Shown: piece after piece, positions 1 to 5,332 of the stretch
Layout of the letters: every line of letters begins with the position of its first letter
Numbering within the stretch: the stretch's first letter is position 1
Assembly: GCA_964401455.1 (NCBI GenBank)
Contig: CAYNYI010000151.1
Coordinates: 1-5,332, forward strand
Direction: 5' to 3'
From: CAYNYI01 sp964401455
GTDB lineage: Bacteria > Fibrobacterota > OXYB2-FULL-49-7 > CAYNYI01
Length of the DNA stretch: 5,332 nt
The notes under the pieces: model-generated
Told to the model about the DNA's origin: nothing
The model's input: only the letters and a program-made list of their open reading frames with translations
Databases searched by the model: none
Translations under genes and position numbers: made by a program

Positions 1-1
1 A

Positions 2-526
2 TTGAAAATGCTTGCTCTCCAGATTGGTACGGAAGTTTCTCATAATGAACTCTCCCGTTCTCTCGGTATTTCAAGACCGACAGTTGAACGCTATCTTGAT
101 CTTCTTGAAAAAACGTTTATTATTAGAAAGATCCGGGCATTTTCCGGAAACCTTAGAAAAGAGATCAATAAATCCTGCCGGTATTATTTCTGTGACAACG
201 GTTTAAGAAATGCAGTCATCAATAACTTCAATTATCTGGATATGCGCGATGATAACGGAATGCTTTGGGAAAATCTTGTCGTAACAGAAAGGCTGAAGGC
301 TCTCGATTACCGGGGAATATTCTCCAATGTTTATTTCTGGAGAACATATGACGGAAAAGAGCTTGATCTCGTTGAAGAACGCGGCGGGAAGTTGTTCGGT
401 TTTGAAATCAAATGGAAGAAAAAGAAGCCGAGACCTCCGTCTTTATGGGAAAAGACTTATAACGGCGCTTCTTATTCATGTATAAACAGAGATAATTATC
501 AGGAGTTTGTTCTTGGAGACAGCTGA
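2..526 (+). CDS. AAA family ATPase with DUF4143 domain, C-terminal part (5' end off window)
   Basis: The frame is open from the window edge, so the first codon seen (TTG at 2) is internal and 174 codons remain. Residues about 13-45 form a winged-helix-like segment (NELSRSLGISRPTVERYL) that joins the ATPase core to the C-terminal domain in this family. The rest matches DUF4143: LWENLVVTERL at about 88-98, YFWRTYDGKELDLV at about 111-124, and FEIKWKKKK at about 134-142. E120, D122, E135 and K137 follow the spacing of a PD-(D/E)XK nuclease-like fold. The missing upstream part would carry the Walker A and B P-loop ATPase. Proteins of this type are common in multiple copies in anaerobes and archaea; their role is poorly defined (suggested links to toxin-antitoxin or DNA-related functions are unproven). 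It ends with TGA. No good terminator follows. A link to the mannosidase operon is not supported. Confidence 0.85.
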   Translation: MKMLALQIGTEVSHNELSRSLGISRPTVERYLDLLEKTFIIRKIRAFSGNLRKEINKSCRYYFCDNGLRNAVINNFNYLDMRDDNGMLWENLVVTERLKALDYRGIFSNVYFWRTYDGKELDLVEERGGKLFGFEIKWKKKKPRPPSLWEKTYNGASYSCINRDNYQEFVLGDS

Positions 527-561
527 TTTCTTAACCGCCTTTATATCCACATCATAAAAAA

Positions 562-584
562 AATTAATTATCTTCTAATTAATT
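562..584. promoter_or_regulatory. Perfect AT-only inverted repeat, possible operator
   Basis: AATTAATTA (562-570) is repeated in inverse orientation as TAATTAATT (576-584) around a 5-base spacer, TCTTC. The repeat is in the AT-rich part of the gap between the ATPase gene and the mannosidase gene, about 180 bases before the mannosidase start. It could be a binding site for a dimeric regulator. On the minus strand it is followed by eight T, which resembles a terminator, but an all-AT stem is weak and no minus-strand gene lies upstream to be terminated. A chance palindrome in AT-rich DNA is also possible. No convincing -35/-10 pair could be assigned. Confidence 0.3.
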
Positions 585-596
585 ACTGAATTAAAC

Positions 597-602
597 GGAG
601 GT
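597..602 (+). promoter_or_regulatory. Orphan Shine-Dalgarno-like site (GGAGGT)
   Basis: GGAGGT is a near-ideal ribosome binding site, yet it lies 165 bases before the mannosidase start. It is 3 bases before a GTG (606, opening a 38-codon frame) and 7 bases before a CTG (610, opening a 44-codon frame). Its context, TTAAACGGAG, closely resembles TTAACGGAG at the true mannosidase ribosome binding site (751-759). It may drive a leader peptide or be the remains of a lost gene start. Confidence 0.35.
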
Positions 603-609
603 CCTGTGA

Positions 610-744
610 CTGACAGAGACATCATTCTGCCGCTGGCCGGAAGAGGAAATGCGGGCAGAAATAAAAAACCGTATCGACGGAAAGCCGGAAACGCTTACAA
701 AATGGGCTTCTATTGCCCGTGATGAAACAGAGAAAAGAACTTAA
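610..744 (+). CDS. Possible small ORF or gene remnant in the mannosidase leader
   Basis: This frame is open from a TGA at 607 to the TAA at 742-744, giving 44 codons from a CTG at 610 or 31 from the ATG at 649. The product would be hydrophilic and probably helical, with segments such as EEEMRAEIKNRIDGKPETL and a charged C-terminus (DETEKRT). It looks more like protein than random sequence, but I do not recognise the family. CTG is a very rare start and the ATG at 649 lacks a well-spaced ribosome binding site. The overlapping frame from GTG 606 to TGA 722 (38 residues) sits close to GGAGGT but is arginine-, lysine- and glycine-rich and less convincing. It could be a leader peptide, a decayed gene fragment with a frameshift near its start, or noncoding. 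It ends 22 bases before the mannosidase start. Confidence 0.2.
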   Translation: MTETSFCRWPEEEMRAEIKNRIDGKPETLTKWASIARDETEKRT

Positions 745-754
745 ACCATATTAA

Positions 755-760
755 CGGAGA
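755..760 (+). promoter_or_regulatory. Ribosome binding site of the mannosidase gene
   Basis: CGGAGA lies 6 bases before the ATG at 767. This fixes the start of the mannosidase gene. No other in-frame start upstream has a comparable site, and the family's N-terminal beta domain fits this start without leftover sequence. Confidence 0.8.
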
Positions 761-766
761 CCTCAT

Positions 767-3700
767 ATGTATCCTGATGTACTCGACAAAACAAAAATTT
801 TCCTGAAAGAACTCGATAAAGAACGTTTTGTTCCCATAAGCGGAATAGACCTTGAATATTCAATGTCCAAAAAGACAGATCTCTCCGAAAAGGAATTGAA
901 ATTCAGGAAAATAAAACTTCCCTTCGCATGGGGTAAGCTCTGGCATACAGGGTATTTCAGAGGTAAAGCCAGCGTGCCGAAGGAAGCTTCGGGCAAGGAG
1001 CTCTTTCTGCAGGGATTCCCCGGCGGAGAGACCGTTGTGTTGGTAAACGGTGTGGAAAAAGGCGCGCTTGATGCCAGGCATAAGGAAATCATGCTTAGCA
1101 AAAAAGCAAAGGCGGGGGAGAGGTATTCGTTTTTCATCGAATCATACGCCGGGCATCCGCTCCCCGGAATCGGAATCAATGACAGCCCGAGCATTTTGAA
1201 CAGTCTTCTCGCAGGTTATGAAAGCAGAAAAAGCCTGCCTCTGTATTTCAAGAGTCTTGAACTCGTTGTAAAAAACTCTGCTGTGGACACTCTTTTTTAT
1301 GATATGAGCGTTCTCTATGAGGCCGCGCTTCAGATTGATGAAAAGTCTCCGAGAAAGCATAAAATAATCCGGGGGCTCGCCTCGGCGCTTAACATAATGC
1401 ATTACCGGAAATCCGCCGACTGGGAAAAGCTCGCCCCGAAGGCTTCGGCAATTCTTTCGCCGCTTCTCAAAAAGAAAAATTCGGAAACCGTTCCTTCTGT
1501 ATGCATAAGCGGGCATTCCCATCTTGACATAGCCTGGTTATGGCTGAGGGCGGAAACTACCCGGAAGTTCCGCAGGACTTTTTCCACCATTCTTAACCTG
1601 ATGGAAAGATACCCGGAATTCAATTTTCTGCAGAGTCAGTCTTATATTTATGAAACGGTCCGTGACACTTATCCGGAACTCTTCAAAAGAATACAAAAGG
1701 CGGTAAAAGACGGACGCTGGGAACCGAACGCCGCGATGTGGGTCGAGGCCGACTGCAACCTTTCGGGCGGAGAGTCTCTTGCGCGGCAGCTCCTGATCGG
1801 TAAAAGAACGATTATGGAAATGTTCGGATATGAACCGGATACTCTTCTTCTTCCCGATGTTTTCGGATATTCGGCCGCGCTTCCCCAGCTTCTTCAGAAA
1901 GCAGGCGTGAGGTATTTCATAACGGCCAAGATAGGATGGAACGATACAAACCGCTTCCCTTATATGTCTTTTGTCTGGAAGGGGGTCGACGGGTCGGATG
2001 TTACCGCCCATCTGATAGGTTCAGGCAATTATAACGGGGAAGTGCGGCCGAAAGAGCTTTCGGAGATATGGGCCAATAATAAAGAAGCGGGGGTTGTTGA
2101 CGAGATCTTTTATACTGTAGGCTACGGTGACGGCGGGGGCGGCCCCACCGAAGAGCATAATGAGTATTACAGCAGAATGAAAAATCTTGAGGGTGTTCCG
2201 AAGGTAAAATACGATACTCTTTCGGCTTTTATGAAACGTCTCGAGAACAATAAAAAGGAGCTTCCTGTATATGACGGGGAGCTTTATCTTGAATTTCACC
2301 GCGGGACTCTTACATCCCAGTCTTATATTAAAAGATTCAACAGAAGGCTCGAAGGCGCTCTTTTAGATACCGAGTTTATATGCTCATCAATGTTGCCTGA
2401 AAACTATCCTTCCGAAGAGATCCTGAAAACATGGAAAACGCTTTTGACAAATCAGTTTCATGATATTATCCCCGGTTCTTCGATTGAGCAGGTCAACGTA
2501 CAGGCTGTTGAGGAATATAAGGCCGGTATAAAAGAGATGAATGATTTCGCGCAAAAGGCGGTTGATAAAGCATCGCGTAAAGATTCAAAGTCCTTGTCTG
2601 TAATAAACACTATTTCGTTTCCGAGAGAGGAAATTGTCCGGGTTGAAGCGAAGGCTTCAGGAGTAAAAGGGCCTGACGGAAATTCCTGTACTGTACAAAA
2701 GGTCCGGGAAAACGGAAACGATGTCATTTATTTCAGGGGAAGGTTCCCGGGAATGAGCCCGGCGGTATTCACTTTCTCTAACAAATCCTCGGAAGAAAGC
2801 GATGCTCCTTTTAAATACAAAGGCGGCCGGCTTGAAACACCTTTTTACAAAGTGAATTTTGATAAATCTTTTTGTATGGTTTCACTGTTTGATAAGGAAC
2901 AGGGACGGCAGATTGCCGTAAAAGGGCGTCCCCTGAATGATATAAGATACTCCGATGATGTTACGAGGCAATATGTCGCCTGGGATATTGAACGCGACTA
3001 TATGGAAAAGGAAACTTCGGAGACCCGTCTGGCGGAGGCCGTGCTTGATTCATGCGGTCCGCTTTTCTGCAGGTTCAGGGTCAAACGGCCGCTTGCCTCG
3101 AATTCATCACTGACTCAATATATCACTTTCTACGCTTTTAACAGGAGAATTGATTTTAAGACCACTGTGGACTGGGACGAGAAAAATACATTGCTGCGCG
3201 CGGGTTTCCCTGTTGACATAAAATCCTCAAGGGCGAAATTCGAGATCCAGTACGGTTATATGGAGCGCTCCGCGGTCGAGAACAATTCTTTCGAGCAGGC
3301 GCAGTTTGAGACGGCCGCGCAGAAGTGGTGCGACTTTTCTGAACCTGATTTCGGTGTGGCTCTTCTTAATGACTGCAAATACGGGCACAGGATAAAGCAC
3401 GGAGAAATATCGATTTCGCTTCTTAAATCATCCGACAGGCCTGACGCGAGATGCGAAAAGGGTGTTCATGAGTTCACTTATTCTCTTTTCCCTCATAAGG
3501 GGGAGGAGGACCTTTCCGATATTATCAGGGAGTCGTACTGTCTTAACAGGCCTTGCCGTGTTTTTGCCGGGCGGAAAATAAAAGACGGGCCTCTTTTTGA
3601 ATCATCTTCTAAAGACGCCTTGATAGAATCTGTCAAACTTGCCGAAGATGGGTCGGGAGATTATATTCTCCGGTGTTATATGCCTCTGGAGAAGAGAGGA

Positions 3701-3859
3701 ACGATGAGAATAAGTTCCGGCAGAAAGCTGAAGTCGGTAAAAGAAGCGGACCTCCTTGAAAGACCGGGCAAAAAAGCCGCGGTCCGGGGGAACAGTTTTG
3801 ATCTTTCATTTCTGCCTTTTGAGATCAAGACTGTCCGTGTAACTCTTGCTGAAAACTGA
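767..3859 (+). CDS. Alpha-mannosidase, glycoside hydrolase family 38 (cytosolic MAN2C1/Ams1-like class)
   Basis: Retaining exo-alpha-mannosidase that removes alpha-linked mannose from oligosaccharides or conjugates, using a divalent metal. Residues 50-130 form an N-terminal beta domain (AWGKLWHTGYFRG). The catalytic domain starts near 243: HSHLDIAWLW at 250-259 gives metal ligands H252 and D254, LLPDVFGYSAALPQL at 361-375 gives nucleophile and ligand D364, and QFHDIIPGSSI at 563-573 gives ligand H565. WVEADCNLSGGES (325-337) and GYGDGGGGPT (452-461) are also family motifs; D455 may act in catalysis. A helical middle domain (about 510-600) and C-terminal beta domains (about 690-1030) follow. 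The motifs and 1030-residue length fit the cytosolic MAN2C1/Ams1 class rather than the MngB mannosylglycerate hydrolases (HSHWDREW type). No signal peptide is present, so the enzyme is cytoplasmic. Its TGA overlaps the next gene's ATG. Natural substrate unknown. Confidence 0.96.
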   Translation: MYPDVLDKTKIFLKELDKERFVPISGIDLEYSMSKKTDLSEKELKFRKIKLPFAWGKLWHTGYFRGKASVPKEASGKELFLQGFPGGETVVLVNGVEKGALDARHKEIMLSKKAKAGERYSFFIESYAGHPLPGIGINDSPSILNSLLAGYESRKSLPLYFKSLELVVKNSAVDTLFYDMSVLYEAALQIDEKSPRKHKIIRGLASALNIMHYRKSADWEKLAPKASAILSPLLKKKNSETVPSVCISGHSHLDIAWLWLRAETTRKFRRTFSTILNLMERYPEFNFLQSQSYIYETVRDTYPELFKRIQKAVKDGRWEPNAAMWVEADCNLSGGESLARQLLIGKRTIMEMFGYEPDTLLLPDVFGYSAALPQLLQKAGVRYFITAKIGWNDTNRFPYMSFVWKGVDGSDVTAHLIGSGNYNGEVRPKELSEIWANNKEAGVVDEIFYTVGYGDGGGGPTEEHNEYYSRMKNLEGVPKVKYDTLSAFMKRLENNKKELPVYDGELYLEFHRGTLTSQSYIKRFNRRLEGALLDTEFICSSMLPENYPSEEILKTWKTLLTNQFHDIIPGSSIEQVNVQAVEEYKAGIKEMNDFAQKAVDKASRKDSKSLSVINTISFPREEIVRVEAKASGVKGPDGNSCTVQKVRENGNDVIYFRGRFPGMSPAVFTFSNKSSEESDAPFKYKGGRLETPFYKVNFDKSFCMVSLFDKEQGRQIAVKGRPLNDIRYSDDVTRQYVAWDIERDYMEKETSETRLAEAVLDSCGPLFCRFRVKRPLASNSSLTQYITFYAFNRRIDFKTTVDWDEKNTLLRAGFPVDIKSSRAKFEIQYGYMERSAVENNSFEQAQFETAAQKWCDFSEPDFGVALLNDCKYGHRIKHGEISISLLKSSDRPDARCEKGVHEFTYSLFPHKGEEDLSDIIRESYCLNRPCRVFAGRKIKDGPLFESSSKDALIESVKLAEDGSGDYILRCYMPLEKRGTMRISSGRKLKSVKEADLLERPGKKAAVRGNSFDLSFLPFEIKTVRVTLAEN

Positions 3860-5136
3860 TGTCTGAGCTTTTCTTATCAGTTCCGTATGTTCTCCGGGTG
3901 CTTGTTTCTCTCGGGGTTATTCTGGCGGTCAATAAATATTCGGGAAAGCTGGCGCTTTCTGTTCTTTGCGGAACGCTTCTTCTGGCGTTCTGGGTAGGGC
4001 ATCCTCTTTCTTCGGCTTTATCCGTGGCAGGGGAGAGGGCCTTTTCTGCCGATTCTCTTTTTTTAATGATTGTGATTTTTCAGGTGATATGGCTTTCGGG
4101 TCAGATGGCCGCGACCGGTAGTATGCGGGACCTTGTTTCGGAGGTCAGAAAGCTCATTCCCGAAAAATATTCGATGGCTGTTCTTCCCGCGCTTATCGGG
4201 CTTCTGCCCATGCCGGGGGGCGCTGTTTTTTCGGCGCCCCTCGTTGACAGCTGCGATGAGGAAAAGACGGTTTCGCCTCTTCTTAAGACGAAAATCAATT
4301 ACTGGTTCCGGCATGTGTGGGATTACTGTTGGCCTCTTTATCCCGGTGTCCTCCTGGCTGTTGTTATTACGGGCTTTCCCGATATCCGATTCTTGCTCTT
4401 TATTTTTCTATTTCCCGTTGTTGCGGTGGGGGCAGGAACTTTTTTTTTTCTTAGTAACTTTCCGGGGGGTTTAAACGGCCTTGCCGGGCCGGCCAAAAAG
4501 CCTCTTCCCGTGTTCTTTTTGTTTCTTTTTCCGATTCTGACGGTTATCGGAATCTACTCTGTTGTCAGGGTTTTTGTTCCGGCATTTTCCGGCTTCAATA
4601 AATATATTCCGATGATTACCGGGCTTTTCGGGGCGATTATTCTTCTTCACGTGCTGCGGCCTCTGCGCGCTTCTGAATGGAAAAAGATCCTTCTTTCGGG
4701 GAAGACCATTAATCTTGCTTTTATTGTTCTTGTCATAAGAATTTACGGGGCTTTTATTGAGGCTTCTATTCCGGGCGGATCTACTATCGCGTCGGAGATC
4801 AATTCGGAACTTAACGGATGGGGGCTTCCGCTTGTTCTGATTTATGTAGTCATTCCTTATATCAGCGGGCTGACTTCGGGTATCGCGCTCGGTTTTGTGG
4901 GGGCGTCTTTTCCTGTTGTCATGCAGCTTGCCGGATACGCGGGGCACAGTATTTATGCGGTGGCTGCGCTTTCTTATGTCTCCGGTTATATGGGGATGAT
5001 TCTTTTACCTTTTCATGTATGCCTGATTGTCACGAATGAGCATTTCAGCACCAGGATCACGGATTCTATTGTAAGGCTTCTGCCTCCGGCCGTGGCCGTT
5101 ATGGCTGCCGGGTTTATTATGTACGCGGTGCTTTAA
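3859..5136 (+). CDS. DUF401 family (TIGR00529-like) polytopic membrane protein, putative transporter
   Basis: A 425-residue, very hydrophobic protein with about 11-12 predicted membrane segments (for example around 8-24, 30-47, 65-83, 155-172, 178-199, 216-238, 248-266, 283-299, 322-336, 365-392 and 405-424). Family signatures seen are GLLPMPGGAVFSAP at 114-127 (likely a re-entrant or discontinuous helix), NYWFRHVWDYCWPLYPG at 147-163, SGLTSGIALGFVGASFP at 336-352, and GYMGMILLPFHVCLIVTNEHF near 376-396. The last resembles the C-terminal half-motif of ion-transporter superfamily proteins such as GntP and CitMHS carriers. The transported compound is not known for this family. The ATG shares one base with the mannosidase TGA (TGATG), and no good Shine-Dalgarno site precedes it, so translation probably depends on termination-reinitiation. 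A T10 tract (4440-4449) lies within the gene, and G15 follows the stop by two bases. Transport of a mannose-containing or derived compound is inferred from context only. Confidence 0.85.
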   Translation: MSELFLSVPYVLRVLVSLGVILAVNKYSGKLALSVLCGTLLLAFWVGHPLSSALSVAGERAFSADSLFLMIVIFQVIWLSGQMAATGSMRDLVSEVRKLIPEKYSMAVLPALIGLLPMPGGAVFSAPLVDSCDEEKTVSPLLKTKINYWFRHVWDYCWPLYPGVLLAVVITGFPDIRFLLFIFLFPVVAVGAGTFFFLSNFPGGLNGLAGPAKKPLPVFFLFLFPILTVIGIYSVVRVFVPAFSGFNKYIPMITGLFGAIILLHVLRPLRASEWKKILLSGKTINLAFIVLVIRIYGAFIEASIPGGSTIASEINSELNGWGLPLVLIYVVIPYISGLTSGIALGFVGASFPVVMQLAGYAGHSIYAVAALSYVSGYMGMILLPFHVCLIVTNEHFSTRITDSIVRLLPPAVAVMAAGFIMYAVL

Positions 5137-5138
5137 AC

Positions 5139-5153
5139 GGGGGGGGGGGGGGG
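5139..5153. repeat. Mononucleotide run of 15 G after the DUF401 gene
   Basis: Fifteen consecutive G begin two bases after the TAA stop (5134-5136) and end at C5154. Such a tract is prone to slippage in replication and in sequencing, and on single-stranded DNA or RNA it could form a G-quadruplex. It lies in the convergent gap, not inside a recognisable gene, so it cannot switch a reading frame directly. The true length may differ from 15. Confidence 0.9.
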
Positions 5154-5187
5154 CGGAATTTCGTTTTTCAATCAGCCCGCAGACTAT

Positions 5188-5332
5188 TTAATTTTTTGAG
5201 GGTTGGGCCCTGTTCTTGTTTTTCAGGCGGAGCAGGTCTAATCCGGTAAAGAGTGTGGCTAATACACCACCGATGGTTGCAAGGAAAAAAAGTGTCCTGC
5301 TTCAGCGCGGAATGGACAACCAGTTGATTTTT
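5188..5332 (-). pseudogene. 3' end of an interrupted gene for a hydrophobic C-terminus (runs off right edge)
   Basis: Read on the minus strand, the frame ending at the TAA at 5188-5190 encodes a hydrophobic, glycine-containing stretch (FFLATIGGVLATLFTGLDLL) followed by a basic tail ending QPSKN. This is typical of a last membrane helix with a cytoplasmic tail. The same frame meets a TGA at 5302-5304, 37 codons before the end, with nine more codons (KINWLSIPR) before the window edge. Either a nonsense change (for example TGG to TGA) or an indel in the seven-base T run just upstream of the hydrophobic stretch (A run at 5285-5291 on the plus strand) disrupts the gene. An indel would join the other frame, which reads HSALKQDTFF. 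A sequencing error is a real alternative. The family cannot be recognised from so short a piece. Confidence 0.4.

Noticed and set aside
555..584. Rho-independent terminator on the minus strand (inverted repeat followed by eight T)
   Set aside because: The stem is entirely A-T and therefore weak, and there is no minus-strand gene upstream for it to terminate.
610..744. N-terminus of a CobT-like phosphoribosyltransferase, suggested by EEEMRAEIKNRIDGK
   Set aside because: The resemblance is limited to a generic charged helix. The glycine-rich KPPGSLG motif expected next is absent.
1538..2011. Minus-strand 157-codon ORF opposite the mannosidase catalytic domain
   Set aside because: The opposite frame carries invariant GH38 motifs. 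This ORF resembles no known family and is a shadow, as are the other minus-strand ORFs across 763-2727.
4133..4474. Plus-strand 113-codon ORF overlapping the DUF401 gene in another frame
   Set aside because: It lies wholly inside a well-supported membrane protein gene, has Arg/Phe-rich low-quality composition from the T- and CG-rich codons, and lacks a ribosome binding site.
4471..4947. Minus-strand 158-codon ORF opposite the DUF401 gene
   Set aside because: It is Arg/Lys/Asn-rich, as expected from the complement of a hydrophobic membrane protein gene, and has no independent coding evidence.
5151..5180. Hairpin terminator from GGGC (5151-5154) and GCCC (5175-5178)
   Set aside because: Only four base pairs with a 20-base loop and no T run placed directly after it on either strand.
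5214..5332. Open plus-strand frame reaching the right edge
   Set aside because: The translation is basic and unstructured with no start or ribosome binding site. The minus-strand frame encodes a much more protein-like membrane segment.

Overview
This window looks like ordinary bacterial chromosome: dense coding, short intergenic gaps, clear Shine-Dalgarno sequences and TGA/TAA stops. No rRNA, tRNA, CRISPR array, insertion sequence or phage gene is visible. The phylum cannot be fixed from sequence reading alone. The gene families present (DUF4143-type ATPase, a GH38 mannosidase of the cytosolic class, a DUF401 membrane protein) are scattered among mostly anaerobic bacteria and some archaea, so an anaerobic, glycan-using bacterium is a reasonable but weak inference.

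Layout. Positions 2-526 (+) hold the C-terminal part of an AAA ATPase/DUF4143 protein whose ATPase core lies off the left edge. A 240-base gap follows (527-766). It contains a perfect AT-only inverted repeat (562-584), a strong Shine-Dalgarno-like site at 597-602 that leads only into very short ORFs, and the true ribosome binding site of the next gene. Positions 767-3859 (+) encode a complete 1030-residue GH38 alpha-mannosidase with all expected metal and catalytic residues and no signal peptide. Its TGA stop overlaps by one base the ATG of the next gene (3859-5136, +), a 425-residue polytopic membrane protein of the DUF401 family, related to the ion-transporter superfamily. Two bases after its stop lies an uninterrupted run of 15 G (5139-5153). 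The right edge (5188-5332, -) holds the 3' end of a convergent gene encoding a hydrophobic segment and basic tail, interrupted by an in-frame TGA or a frameshift.

How the genes fit together. The mannosidase and the DUF401 protein form a two-gene unit that is almost certainly translationally coupled. The simplest reading is that the membrane protein imports (or exports) a mannose-containing or mannose-derived compound and the cytoplasmic enzyme cleaves alpha-mannosidic bonds inside the cell. The substrate of DUF401 proteins is not established, so this pairing is the most informative observation in the window. The flanking genes show no functional link to it.
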